From NCBI GenBank assembly GCA_964448285.1, contig CAYUWG010000007.1, positions 1 to 64,000 of the forward strand: a DNA stretch of 64,000 bases, written 5' to 3'. This DNA comes from CAYUWG01 sp964448285. GTDB taxonomy: Bacteria; Bacteroidota; Ignavibacteria; SZUA-365. The notes below the pieces were generated by a model. That model was not told where the DNA came from. It was given only the letters and a program-made list of their open reading frames with translations, and ran no database searches. Made by a program: the position numbers and the translations under genes. Positions 39,993 through 49,392 of this stretch are shown here, one piece after another. Numbering within the stretch: position 1 is the stretch's first letter; every line of letters begins with the position of its first letter.

Positions 39993-40775
39993 TTACGATT
40001 TCAGTTCTGCGATTTCGAAATGCATTCCGTCGTAGCGGGTGAAATGCCCGCCCCAAAAGAAACCGTGCTCGTGCGCGATGGGCACAAGCTCACGCACGCT
40101 TCCTTTGCTTCCGACAAGGGCAGGTATCGTCCCGAGTCGATTCCAGGGAACGTTGATATCGAAGGCAGTTCCGTGCGCGTGACTGCTGAGCGATGTTCCG
40201 CCGCGAACGAGTCGGGGAACGTAAGAGCCTGCATAACTCAGAACGAGAGGGAGGAGGCCCTTCTTCTCCCAAGCATCCCACAGCGCAAGGAGCTGTTGCT
40301 TCGCCGCTTTGTGAAAACGAATCGTCCCGTCAGCAGGCGCGCCCTTCACGCCGGCAAGCTGCGGTACCTCGATGCGAACGATATGCACTTTGTCCCAGCC
40401 GTTCGTGATGCGAATCGCTTCAGGGTTCGATGCGACCGGTGTGTGGACGAATTCGATACGCCCGAACAGCGCTTGCTTCTGCGATTGGTTCAACGCCTTG
40501 AAGGAAGGACGCGGAGGAAAATCCGGTTGAAGGTCGGGGTCGCCGGCAGGATAGGGAACGCCTTCGAAGCCGAGCACCATCGCCTGCCCATACGTCTTGT
40601 TCCCGACGATCCCGTCAGCTTTCAATTTGTATTTCCGTTGAAAGGCCTTCGTCGCTTCGTGCGTGTTTTTCCCGAACACGCCATCGGCGGTACCGAAATA
40701 CAGTGCCTGCCCGATGAGGAAATATTGCCAGCGCTTGACTGCGGGACCACTGTCATTCAACCGAATCGTTTTCAT
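39993..40775 (-). CDS. Peptidoglycan-binding domain plus M15-family peptidase
   Basis: Predicted cell-wall hydrolase of 260 aa. Residues ~1-65 are a PG_binding_1 module (VKRWQYFLIGQ, DGVFGKNTHEATKAFQRKY, VGNKTYGQAM). Residues ~120-258 are an M15-type zinc peptidase: LSSHAHGTAFDIN (His and Asp ligands), then FFWGGHFTRYDGMHFEI supplying the last His. Activity is likely D-Ala-D-Ala carboxypeptidase or L-Ala-D-Glu endopeptidase. No signal peptide is visible, which is typical of phage-type endolysins in this family. It precedes the patatin gene by 15 bases on the same strand, so they probably form an operon. Confidence 0.88.
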   Translation of the reverse strand: MKTIRLNDSGPAVKRWQYFLIGQALYFGTADGVFGKNTHEATKAFQRKYKLKADGIVGNKTYGQAMVLGFEGVPYPAGDPDLQPDFPPRPSFKALNQSQKQALFGRIEFVHTPVASNPEAIRITNGWDKVHIVRIEVPQLAGVKGAPADGTIRFHKAAKQQLLALWDAWEKKGLLPLVLSYAGSYVPRLVRGGTSLSSHAHGTAFDINVPWNRLGTIPALVGSKGSVRELVPIAHEHGFFWGGHFTRYDGMHFEIAELKS

Positions 40776-41009
40776 CGTTCCTCCTTGTGAGAATGGAAGC
40801 GGCTCGACCGAAACTCTGACTTTATGCTCGGCGATTCGTCGCCGCGATCTGTTTCGTGAACCGGGAGTGATTTCATGGGCAACATAGAATCGGACTGAAG
40901 AAAATCCAGTGTGAAGCCATGTTCATACGGAGAAAGCGTTATCCGATCTACCTCATTCCGTTTCGAGTCAAATATCTGTCAGAGCTAGGTTGCAACAATG
41001 AAATTCCTT

Positions 41010-42860
41010 TTATTTCACTACCACCATTTGCCTTCTCAACACGTTTCCTTCTGTTCTCAACTCGTATGAATACATCCCCGGATAGTATTTTACGGTGTTG
41101 AACGTAGCGGAGTACTCGCCCTCGGTTAGAACATCATCCACAAGTCTTTCTAATTCACGTCCAAGCATATCATACACAGTGAGCGTTGCATGAGCAGGTT
41201 CATGAAGTGCAAAGCGGATGACCGTGGATGAAAAGAACGGATTAGGAAAATTCTGACTCAACTCTATCGATTGTGGATAAGCGATTTCAACAGCCACGAC
41301 TTTTGAATACTCATAACTTCCATCCCAATCAAGTTGCTTTAGGCGGTAGTAGTACGTGCCCGGTAGAAAATCCGAATGATCGGTGAAGCTATACGAATGA
41401 AGAACGTTGCTTGTACCATTACCTACAACATAACCGATGGTTTTCCATATATCATTCACACCGGAGATCCCTTTCCGATTGAGTGAAGAAACTTTTCGTT
41501 CGACATCGAAGCCATAATTATCAACCTCGGCTGTTGTTTGCCAATACAGAACGATTTTCCTTTCTGATGATTTTGCTTGGAAGGATGTAAGTTCGATAGG
41601 TAGCGGATTATTTGAATCCGTAAAACTCGCAATATAATATGCGTCTATACTATCGACTTGATTGAAATAACCTCCAACCATCATTTTTCCCGCAGATGTG
41701 TTGACGACAAGCGCCTCAACGCCGCCACCATGCGTTCCGCCACCCAAAGCAGACCAACTGTTGCCGTTCCACTTAGCAATATGATTAGCAGAACTACCAC
41801 CGGCTGTCGTGAAAGCTCCACCCGCATACACATCACTCCCCGAAACAGCGATTGCCTCGACTTCACTATTCACTCCACTCCCCAGAGCAGACCAACTGCT
41901 GCCGTTCCACTTAGCAATATTATTCGCAGAACTACCGCCGGCTGTGGAGAATCCTCCTCCCGCATACACATCACTACCCAAGACTGCGATTGCCCTGACA
42001 GCGTTATTCATTCCAGTCCCCAGAGCAGACCAACTGTTACCGTTCCATTTGGCTATTGAGTTTGTTGAGATACCACCGGCTGTGGCGAAATATCCACCCA
42101 CATAAACATCACTCCCCGAGACGGTGATTGCAATGACATCGTCACCGATATTCATTCCAGTCCCCAGAGCAGACCAATTACTACCGTTCCATTTGGCTAT
42201 TGAATTTGCAGAGATGCCGCCGGCTGAGGTGAAATTTCCACCCACATACACATTACTCCCCGAAACTGCGATTGCATATACATAGCCATTAATTCCAGCC
42301 CCTAGAGAAGACCAACTGTTACCGTTCCATTTGGCAATAGAAGTTGCAGGATTGCCTCCGGCTGTTGTGAATCCTCCTCCAACAAACACATCACTCCCCG
42401 AAACCGCGATTGCAAATACATTACCATCCATTCCAGTCCCTAGAGAAGACCAACTGCTGCCGTTCCATTTTGCGATTCGATTCGCAGAGCTGCCACCGGC
42501 TAGGGTGAATTCTCCTCCCACGTAAACATCACTGCCCGAGACTGCGATTGCTTTGACCGCATCATTCATTCCACTCCCTAGAGCAGACCATGCAATGACT
42601 TGTGTTTCCAGAGGTTTTCCTTTCGCAAAGAATTCCGGTGATTTTATCAGTGGGTCAACCGTTACCTTATACCCGTTTATATAGAGCGAACTGTTAAAGC
42701 CGTCGCCGGCTTTAAGTGTGCCGTTTGTATTCAAACGCTCTGCAATGGGAGTGCCTTCACACCGCGTGTTGTTATCGAGCGTAACCTCCTGTGCATTAAC
42801 CTTTGCGAACAATGTAATGCAAAGAAGGAAGATGATCGGAAAAGCTGTCGTGTGTGTCAT
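41010..42860 (-). CDS. T9SS-exported beta-propeller-type repeat protein
   Basis: A 616-aa secreted protein. The start at 42860 gives signal peptide MTHTTAFPIIFLLCITLFAK and has GGAG seven bases upstream; the open frame extends 24 codons further without coding character. Residues ~85-390 are seven ~40-aa repeats of the form W-(S)-A-L-G-x-G-M ... AIAVSGSDVYVGG ... AKWNG, likely a seven-bladed propeller. The DNA repeats are also highly similar. A second region (PIELTSFQAKSSERKIVLYW ...) is a typical pre-anchor domain of T9SS proteins. The end has NFPNPFFSSTVIRFAL, VYDMLGRELE and RRQMVVVK, the type A sorting domain. Ligand or enzymatic function unknown. Confidence 0.9.
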   Translation of the reverse strand: MTHTTAFPIIFLLCITLFAKVNAQEVTLDNNTRCEGTPIAERLNTNGTLKAGDGFNSSLYINGYKVTVDPLIKSPEFFAKGKPLETQVIAWSALGSGMNDAVKAIAVSGSDVYVGGEFTLAGGSSANRIAKWNGSSWSSLGTGMDGNVFAIAVSGSDVFVGGGFTTAGGNPATSIAKWNGNSWSSLGAGINGYVYAIAVSGSNVYVGGNFTSAGGISANSIAKWNGSNWSALGTGMNIGDDVIAITVSGSDVYVGGYFATAGGISTNSIAKWNGNSWSALGTGMNNAVRAIAVLGSDVYAGGGFSTAGGSSANNIAKWNGSSWSALGSGVNSEVEAIAVSGSDVYAGGAFTTAGGSSANHIAKWNGNSWSALGGGTHGGGVEALVVNTSAGKMMVGGYFNQVDSIDAYYIASFTDSNNPLPIELTSFQAKSSERKIVLYWQTTAEVDNYGFDVERKVSSLNRKGISGVNDIWKTIGYVVGNGTSNVLHSYSFTDHSDFLPGTYYYRLKQLDWDGSYEYSKVVAVEIAYPQSIELSQNFPNPFFSSTVIRFALHEPAHATLTVYDMLGRELERLVDDVLTEGEYSATFNTVKYYPGMYSYELRTEGNVLRRQMVVVK

Positions 42861-42937
42861 GATATTTCTCCGGGAGGTTTTTGTTTTTTGTGTCATGCCG
42901 AGCAAACTCGATTGAAAACGATAGCATTTCACAGGAC

Positions 42938-42965
42938 AACATAATCATTCTATTCGTATTGTAAA
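42938..42965 (-). promoter_or_regulatory. Candidate sigma70-like promoter for the propeller gene
   Basis: On the minus strand TTTACA (42965-42960), a 16-base spacer and TATGTT (42943-42938), about 75 bases before the start codon. Weak match by eye only. Confidence 0.25.
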
Positions 42966-42986
42966 GTGACATGAGGGTAATTCAAC

Positions 42987-43320
42987 CTATTGATGTGTCT
43001 TCATCACTTCATGGAGCACAATGCTACTTGCATTCGCCACGTTGAGCAAGTCGATGCCTTCACGCATAGGGATGGAGTAGAGTGATGTGCCGTCAGCGAG
43101 AAGTTCTTTCGTGAATTCCGTCGCCTTCGCTTCCAAACACCAAGCGCATTGGATAACCATCGTGCTGCGGCAGCGCCGTGCCACCGGCGGGACCCCCCGA
43201 CAATGTGCCATCCGTGCTTCTCCTTCGTTGAACGCAGCGTCTCAAGGATATCTCCGTTGTGATGGAAGCGAAGGGTGAAGAACATCCAGATCGAAACGTG
43301 CACCGCCCTTCGCCTTCGTA
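42987..43320 (-). pseudogene. Frameshifted 3' remnant of a SpoU/TrmH-family RNA 2'-O-methyltransferase
   Basis: Reading the minus strand in changing frames reconstructs the family C-terminus. DILETLRSTKEKHGWHIVG is in one frame, GGTALPQHDGYPMRLVFGSE in the second, and ELLADGTSLYSIPM then REGIDLLNVANASSIVL in the third. LVFGSEGxG and IPMREGIDLLNVA are the SpoU SAM-knot motifs. The shifts fall at homopolymers: six C at 43193-43198 and TTT at 43107-43109 (plus strand). A further shift near 43280 is likely. The N-terminal half is absent because the divergent SAM-methyltransferase gene begins at 43330. It is either a decayed gene or, in part, sequencing error. Confidence 0.75.
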
Positions 43321-43329
43321 TATTTCCGC

Positions 43330-44076
43330 ATGTCATTCGAACATCTCTTCTCGCGCCAATCGAAGCTGTATGCGGAGTATCGCCCCTCGTACCCTGACGC
43401 CCTGTTTGCATGGCTCGCTAACGAAGCGCCTTCGACAGCTCTTGCATGGGACTGCGCGCCAGGCACGGGACAGGCGGCGCTCGGATTGGCGGCACACTTC
43501 TCCCAAGTGGTTGCGTCGGATGCGAGTGAAAACCAGATCGCTCATGCGCCTCAGCACGAACGGATCGAGTATCGCGTGATGAATGCCGAGAAAATCGCGC
43601 TCGCGGACAATTCCGTCGATGTCATCACGGTCGCTCAAGCGCTGCATTGGTTCGAACTCGACAGTTTTTATCGCGAAGTCCGGCGAGTGCTCAAGCCGGG
43701 CGGTCTCATTGCCGCGTGGTGTTACCATCTCAACCGGATCGATCCCTCGATTGATGTGATTCTCCAGCGGTACTATTTCGAAATCGTCTATCCGTATTGG
43801 GACCCGCGCGCACTCCATATCCCGGCGCATTACGCGACGCTGGATTTCCCTTTCGATGAAATCGAAGCGCCCGCCTTTTATTCCGAGACGCAATGGACGA
43901 TGGAATCCGCGCTCGGGTATTTGGCGAGTTGGTCTGCGACGCTGAAGTACCGGGACGTTGAGCATAAGAACCCGCTCGATCTCATCCGCGAAGACTTGCG
44001 CGCAGCATGGGGAGAACCGGCGCAAGTGCGGGAAACACTCTGGCCGCTCTATCTGCGCGTGGGGAAAGTGCCGTAA
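43330..44076 (+). CDS. Class I SAM-dependent methyltransferase
   Basis: A 248-aa cytoplasmic methyltransferase of the Methyltransf_11 type. Motif I is WDCAPGTGQAALGL (~38-51), motif II VVASDASENQI, motif IV IALADNSVDVITVAQALHW and post-motif VLKPGGLIAAWCY. The C-terminal third (STRP-like YPYWDPRALHIPAHY, WSATLKY) matches the family of small-molecule methyltransferases with trans-aconitate-type resemblance. Substrate unknown. Its stop overlaps the ybaK start by one base (TAATG), indicating translational coupling. Confidence 0.9.
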   Translation: MSFEHLFSRQSKLYAEYRPSYPDALFAWLANEAPSTALAWDCAPGTGQAALGLAAHFSQVVASDASENQIAHAPQHERIEYRVMNAEKIALADNSVDVITVAQALHWFELDSFYREVRRVLKPGGLIAAWCYHLNRIDPSIDVILQRYYFEIVYPYWDPRALHIPAHYATLDFPFDEIEAPAFYSETQWTMESALGYLASWSATLKYRDVEHKNPLDLIREDLRAAWGEPAQVRETLWPLYLRVGKVP

Positions 44077-44543
44077 TGTCCAAAACGAATGCGGTACGTT
44101 TGCTCGAAGCGTCCAACGTTGAACACGAGACGATCGAGTACGAAACAGCGGACGAGGCCATCGACGCCGTTTCGGTAGCGGATGCAATCGGCGTGGAGCG
44201 TGATCGCGTGTTCAAGACACTCGTCGCGCGTGGGGACAAGACGGGAGTGGTTGTCTTCGTCCTACCCGGCCCGTCGGAATTGAATCTGAAAAAAGCGGCA
44301 CCGGCAAGCGGTAACAAGAAACTTGAACTGGTAAGCGTGAAAGAGCTTTTGCCTTTGACCGGTTACATCCGCGGCGGTTGTTCACCCATCGGCATGAAGA
44401 AGCGCTACCCGACGTTCATCGATGAGACGGCGCAGTTGTTCGATACGATCTTCGTCAGTGCAGGCGTGCGCGGTATGCAGATTCGTCTTGCCCCCGATGC
44501 ATTACTTCATGAGATAGAGGCAGTGTACGCGGACGTGATTTAA
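44076..44543 (+). CDS. ybaK: Cys-tRNA(Pro)/Cys-tRNA(Cys) deacylase
   Basis: Trans-editing enzyme that hydrolyses misacylated Cys-tRNA(Pro). The 155-aa product starts MSKTNAVRLLEASNVEHE and carries DRVFKTLVARGD, VVVFVLPGPSELNLKKAA, GYIRGGCSPIGMKKRYPTF and IFVSAGVRGMQIRLAP, the YbaK/EbsC hallmarks. The start at 44076 overlaps the previous stop. The in-frame extension upstream lies inside the methyltransferase gene and is not needed. Confidence 0.95.
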   Translation: MSKTNAVRLLEASNVEHETIEYETADEAIDAVSVADAIGVERDRVFKTLVARGDKTGVVVFVLPGPSELNLKKAAPASGNKKLELVSVKELLPLTGYIRGGCSPIGMKKRYPTFIDETAQLFDTIFVSAGVRGMQIRLAPDALLHEIEAVYADVI

Positions 44544-44742
44544 CCTCAGTCGGGGATTGCAGGGACTTACTTCTGGTACCGAAACAGCGGTCGGCTAAAA
44601 GACGCATCGTTCACAGCGATCTATCGAAACGTTTCTTCGCAAGTGTTCCCGCGACGATAAACATGGCTGCGTCTATGCATTCGCGTCGAGGTTTCCTATT
44701 TTCCTGCGCAATGAAAGTAACGGAAACCATCTCCGGTCTGCG

Positions 44743-45039
44743 ATGAAGCATTATCTCCTGTTCTACGATGTCGTCGATGACTTTGAACATCACCGACTTC
44801 CGTTTCGGCAAGACCATCTCTCACACGCGCAAGCCGCTGTGGAACGCGGTGAACTGCTCCTCGGCGGTGCGCTGACCGACCCGGTCGATGGCGCTGTGCT
44901 GTTGTTTCGTGCTGCAACGCCGGACATTGTCGAGAACTTTGCCCGCAGCGATCCCTATGTCCGAAACCGGCTTGTCACTCGCTGGTCCGTTCGTAAGTGG
45001 ACAACGGTCGTCGGGAATGATGCAGCAGAGAAACCGTGA
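44743..45039 (+). CDS. YCII-domain protein
   Basis: A 98-aa YciI-like ferredoxin-fold protein: MKHYLLFYDVVDDF, RQDHLSHAQAAVERGELLLG, GALTDPVDGAVLLFRA and ENFARSDPYVRNRLVTRWSV. The conserved His/Asp pair (HLSH and SDPY) that is proposed to be catalytic is present. Function of the family is poorly defined. The preceding 199 bases contain no credible gene. Confidence 0.9.
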   Translation: MKHYLLFYDVVDDFEHHRLPFRQDHLSHAQAAVERGELLLGGALTDPVDGAVLLFRAATPDIVENFARSDPYVRNRLVTRWSVRKWTTVVGNDAAEKP

Positions 45040-45182
45040 TTGGCGCAAGGTCGCTACCAGTGTGAAAGCAGTGAAGTCAGTGATGATCGAACCCGACAGG
45101 CTATACGCCCACTTTTTTCGTAACTCTTCCCCTCCGTCGGATTGTCATTAAAGAGATGAATGTTCTCAAACCAAGGCTTGCC

Positions 45183-48100
45183 ATGAACTACACGCTCTTC
45201 CTTCTCCTCCTTTTCTCTTCCCTCACCTTCGCACAAAATCAAAAACGCTTCTGGATGTCACCCGCTTCGGTTCGAGCGGACTTCTGGACGATGTTCGAAC
45301 CGAACACGAGTTGGGATACGCTGCGTTCGCGCATCGACGTGTTCAGCATTCACGTGAACGCATTCGGTGTTCGGGACACGGCGAAGATGTGGGGTGCAGC
45401 GACGATGCTGCGTAACGCCGGAGTGAAGGTCAATATTGAGGCGGGAGGATTGCGGCCTTTCTCGGGATGTGATTCGCTTGCCGGTGAGCGGCACGCACAG
45501 CTCGAGCTTTCGCAGATGCAGCGCTGGCTTCAGCGTGGGGGAGAGATCCACTTCGTCACGATGGATTCGCCGATCAACACGATGATCCTGAACGGTGATC
45601 CGAGCGGCACGTGCAACTGGACGGTGCAGCGCGCTGCGAACGAGATGGTCGATTACATGAAAGCCGTTCGCGCGCAAATCCCGGGCGTGGTCTTCGCGCT
45701 CGTCGAGCCGGTGCCGTGGTATTCCGTCGGTTCGTTTCCACCGCATCCCGGCAACAACTATGGCGATCTGCTCAAAACACTCGACACGGTTCTTACCGTC
45801 ATCGCGCAACGCGGAGAGACGCTGGGGATTTTCCATTCCGACTCGCCGTATGAGTACGGTCAGAATAGCTTCACGAAGGGCTGGAAGAAGATCAAAGCCG
45901 TTGAAGACTGGCTGCACGCGCGGGGTATCCGGCACGGGCGAATTCACAATTCACAGGAAGGCGGTTTCACGAGTGACTCGCTGTTCTTCGAACGCACGCT
46001 GGATTCACGGCGGCAGTACAAAGCCGTCGGCGGCGATGAAGATGAGATCGAAGTATGGTGCTGGTACGCGCATCCCGCAGCCAACTGGCCTGAGACTCAG
46101 CCGTTTACTTTTGCCTACACGTGTAAGAAGTTTTTCGAGCAGGCATCCCAGTCGAAAGTATTCGCAACGCTGGAACCTCCGGATGGGAAAGTCTATCATG
46201 GAATTCAAACCGTGTTCGGCGGGCACGCCAGCTACATCGCAACGCTCGACTCCACGACGCAGCCGGCCGTGCGCGGCATCTTCATGGACGTGCCCGGCTC
46301 GCGCCCGCCACAGACAAACTTCAACGGTTTGCGCAGCTTCCTCAATGACGCGAAGAAGATTGGCTATATCCCGGAGGTGAGCTTGTTTCTCGTTACGAGC
46401 CAGGCAAGTCCGACGGGCGCCACCGACAGCGTCATCGCATTGACCACACAGCACGACGAGTTTCTCGACAGCATCGTCACGATCATGAAGACTTTCGGCG
46501 GCAAGCTTTTCCTTCGCATCGGCGGGGAGTTCAACGGCTGGTGGAACGGCGGCGGCTATCATCCTTACCTCTATCCGAAAGCTTTTCAGAAGATCGTCGA
46601 TCTGTGTGCCGCGAAGGATTTTCGGGATTCGGTGGCGACGGTGTGGTGCTACTATCCCGCCGCAGCGAACGATTTCGATTCTCTCGACGCGAAGGGCTAT
46701 CGCTGGTATCCGGGAGACGGCTACGTGGATTGGTTCGGACTGGATTTGTTCGATGCGGAAGACTTCGACCCAGCGCTTCCGGATTACAACCGTGGCATCA
46801 TCACGCGGAAGGGAAAGTCGGAGCGCTTTCTTTCCATGGCGCGCTCGAAAGGCAAACCGGTTTTTCTCAATGAGACATCTGCCAAGGGCGTCACGATCAC
46901 ATCCGACCCGCAGGATGGCGTCAATGACTGGAACGCATGGTTCGCGAAGTTCTGGCAGTTCATAGACAATCACCAGGAAGTGAAAGGCTTCAATTACATC
47001 AACCAGCACTGGGACGTGACCGGCTTCCCCGGCTGGGGGGATGCGCGTATCGAGAACAACGCCTATGTCACCGCGCAATATCAGGCTGAGATGCGGAAGC
47101 CGAAGTACATCCATCTCCCGACAGGGACTGCACCTACGGTCAATCTTCCTCAACAGGTGATCCTCATCGCTCCAGCGAACAACACGATGACCATGGATTC
47201 TTCCGTGAATCTGGTCTGGAATCGGTCGGCTCCGAACGTCGATCTCTATCGCATTCACGTTACGACGGATGCATCGTTCAACACCCTCGTGATGAATGAC
47301 TCGACCGTGACGGACACGACGCGGACATTCGGCGGTATGACAATCGGGAGCGTGTATCACTGGCGCGTGCAGGCGCATAATGCTGATGGTTGGGGTGCGT
47401 TCAGTCCGACGTGGACATTCGAGCGCACGTTGGATACGATCCCGCGCGTCCCTCCCGGCATGGTTGTACTCATTTCACCGCGTGATAGCTCTGAAGTAAT
47501 CGGATCAGATGTAACGCTCGTCTGGCACAGACAGCAGCCGGTCGTAACGCGGTATCATGTCCAGGTCGCACGGGATGCGCGTTTCGTCAACCTCGTGCTG
47601 GATGACGTGAGCGTGCGGGATACGATCCGAGCGTTCTCCGGACTGACTCAGGGAAGCACATACTTCTGGCGGGTGCGTGCGCAGAACGTCATTGGCTATG
47701 GACCATACAGCGACGTCTGGACTTTTACCCGCAAGGACACGACGACGTTCAATCCGAAGGCGAACGTCATCATCGATCCGCAGATCGTGCATCAGACGAT
47801 TGAAGGGTGGGGAGCTTCGTCGAACTTCTTTGAGGAACCGGTTGCAAGGCTTCCCGAGCGAACTCGAAATGAAATCTTCGACCTCGTGTTCGAAGACCTC
47901 GGCGCGAACATCCTCTGCATTCGCCTCTACTCGGATTTTCAGACCAGCAAGAACGGTCCGTACAACTGGGACGTGATGGCTTCGCAACGGCTCATCGTCA
48001 ACGAAGCTCTGCGCCGAGGCAACATCGATTTCATCTGGCTGAAAATTTCCTCGCCACCCGGATGGATGAAGACGAACAACAGCGCAGCCAACGGCGGCAG

Positions 48101-49331
48101 CGTCAAACCGGAGCACTACCAGGACTATGCGGATTTCCTATCGCATTACATCCGCAAGATGAAGGAAGACTACGGCATCACGATCGGTGCGGTCAGCATC
48201 TTCAACGAACCGGGCTTCGTCGCGACATACGAGAGCACTTCGACGACGCCTGAGCAATATCGCGACATACTGAAGGTCGTCGGTGCAACGTTCGAACGTG
48301 ACGGTATCGGACACGTCTGGCTCATCGGACCGGAGACGGGAAACATCGGCCAGAACCAGAGCTACTTCAACACGATCCTCTCTGACCCGGAAGCAGCTTC
48401 ACGCATCCAGCGCCTGACGACGCATCAATACGGCGACCAGCTTCTTCTCTACGGAACGGGTCCCGGTGACGCGTGGCCGTGGATCAGCGAGACGGGATTC
48501 CGCAACGGCAAGCGCGTATGGGAAACAGAGATGTATGTCGGCGGGCCGAACATGGCGACCAACGACATCGACGAAGGATTGCGTCTCGCACTGCTGATGT
48601 GGAATGCCGTGACCAACGGACAGGTGACCGCGTGGCATTACTGGCAGTACATCTTCCCCGATGAATCGAGCGACAACAAGTCGCAGGGATTGATCCCGTT
48701 CTTTCGGGAGAGTTATTCGGTCTATCCACGCTATCACGTGTTCAAGCATTGGTCGAAGAACATCAAGCGCGGAGCGGTTCGCGTCTATGCGGCGAACGAC
48801 AACAAAGACCTGCACGTCGCAGCATTCACACAGCAGAAGAATGCCGTGATCGTCGCATTCAACCGGACGGGAAATGATATCGAAGCGACGTTCACATCAC
48901 CTCTCTTCACCGACAGCGTCGAACACATCCGCACCTCGGCAACGGAGAGTTATGCACAACAGCCGCAGTTACAACCGCAAAGCCAGAGCATCACGTTGCC
49001 GATCAGGAGTAAATCAATCAGCACATTGATCATCCCTCAAGGCACATCAGGTGTGGATGAAATCCCCGCGCCCGGCTCCATCGCCATCCATGCCTACCCG
49101 CATCCGGTCGAAACACAATCCCTGCTTTCCTTCCGCTTTCCCGAAGCGGGTAATGCAGTCATCACGTTACACGACGTGCTCGGAAGACAGGTAAGATTGC
49201 TCTTCGATGGAAGGACGATCCGGACGCTCGATTTATCTCTCGACGCAATAACCCTTTCACCGGGATTGTACCAGGTGCGGGTTGTGATGAAAGGGACAGT
49301 GGCGATGAGGTTGGTGGTGGTGAGTAAGTGA
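45183..49331 (+). CDS. T9SS-exported multi-catalytic glycoside hydrolase (GH26-like + GH30)
   Basis: A 1382-aa secreted enzyme. The start at 45183 gives signal peptide MNYTLFLLLLFSSLTFAQ with AAGG six bases upstream; an ATG at 45156 is the alternative. Residues ~20-320 are an unassigned TIM-barrel-like region. Residues ~350-620 look GH26-like: LFLRIGGEFNGWWNGGGYHP (acid/base Glu449) and GKPVFLNETSAKG (Glu564). Two FN3-like modules follow (~655-855; VYHWRVQAHNADGWG, YFWRVRAQNVIGYG). Residues ~865-1290 are GH30: TIEGWGASSNFF, SIFNEPG (Glu1009), RVWETEMY (Glu1116). The C-terminus ends in a T9SS type A domain (LHDVLGRQVR, LSPGLYQVR, RLVVVSK). Likely degrades beta-mannan/xylan/glucan-like polysaccharide at the surface. 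Confidence 0.85.
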   Translation: MNYTLFLLLLFSSLTFAQNQKRFWMSPASVRADFWTMFEPNTSWDTLRSRIDVFSIHVNAFGVRDTAKMWGAATMLRNAGVKVNIEAGGLRPFSGCDSLAGERHAQLELSQMQRWLQRGGEIHFVTMDSPINTMILNGDPSGTCNWTVQRAANEMVDYMKAVRAQIPGVVFALVEPVPWYSVGSFPPHPGNNYGDLLKTLDTVLTVIAQRGETLGIFHSDSPYEYGQNSFTKGWKKIKAVEDWLHARGIRHGRIHNSQEGGFTSDSLFFERTLDSRRQYKAVGGDEDEIEVWCWYAHPAANWPETQPFTFAYTCKKFFEQASQSKVFATLEPPDGKVYHGIQTVFGGHASYIATLDSTTQPAVRGIFMDVPGSRPPQTNFNGLRSFLNDAKKIGYIPEVSLFLVTSQASPTGATDSVIALTTQHDEFLDSIVTIMKTFGGKLFLRIGGEFNGWWNGGGYHPYLYPKAFQKIVDLCAAKDFRDSVATVWCYYPAAANDFDSLDAKGYRWYPGDGYVDWFGLDLFDAEDFDPALPDYNRGIITRKGKSERFLSMARSKGKPVFLNETSAKGVTITSDPQDGVNDWNAWFAKFWQFIDNHQEVKGFNYINQHWDVTGFPGWGDARIENNAYVTAQYQAEMRKPKYIHLPTGTAPTVNLPQQVILIAPANNTMTMDSSVNLVWNRSAPNVDLYRIHVTTDASFNTLVMNDSTVTDTTRTFGGMTIGSVYHWRVQAHNADGWGAFSPTWTFERTLDTIPRVPPGMVVLISPRDSSEVIGSDVTLVWHRQQPVVTRYHVQVARDARFVNLVLDDVSVRDTIRAFSGLTQGSTYFWRVRAQNVIGYGPYSDVWTFTRKDTTTFNPKANVIIDPQIVHQTIEGWGASSNFFEEPVARLPERTRNEIFDLVFEDLGANILCIRLYSDFQTSKNGPYNWDVMASQRLIVNEALRRGNIDFIWLKISSPPGWMKTNNSAANGGSVKPEHYQDYADFLSHYIRKMKEDYGITIGAVSIFNEPGFVATYESTSTTPEQYRDILKVVGATFERDGIGHVWLIGPETGNIGQNQSYFNTILSDPEAASRIQRLTTHQYGDQLLLYGTGPGDAWPWISETGFRNGKRVWETEMYVGGPNMATNDIDEGLRLALLMWNAVTNGQVTAWHYWQYIFPDESSDNKSQGLIPFFRESYSVYPRYHVFKHWSKNIKRGAVRVYAANDNKDLHVAAFTQQKNAVIVAFNRTGNDIEATFTSPLFTDSVEHIRTSATESYAQQPQLQPQSQSITLPIRSKSISTLIIPQGTSGVDEIPAPGSIAIHAYPHPVETQSLLSFRFPEAGNAVITLHDVLGRQVRLLFDGRTIRTLDLSLDAITLSPGLYQVRVVMKGTVAMRLVVVSK

Positions 49332-49392
49332 TTCAGGATTTCTTATGCGCAGCTCTACTGAGGCAATCCTCCAGAGTGCATTTCACTTACAT

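Noticed and set aside
39468..40790. 440-codon plus-strand ORF opposite the patatin/M15 genes
   Set aside because: It spans two genes with well-defined catalytic motifs on the other strand.
46005..47378. 457-codon minus-strand ORF opposite the glycoside hydrolase
   Set aside because: Antisense shadow of the GH26-like and FN3 region; no coding features.
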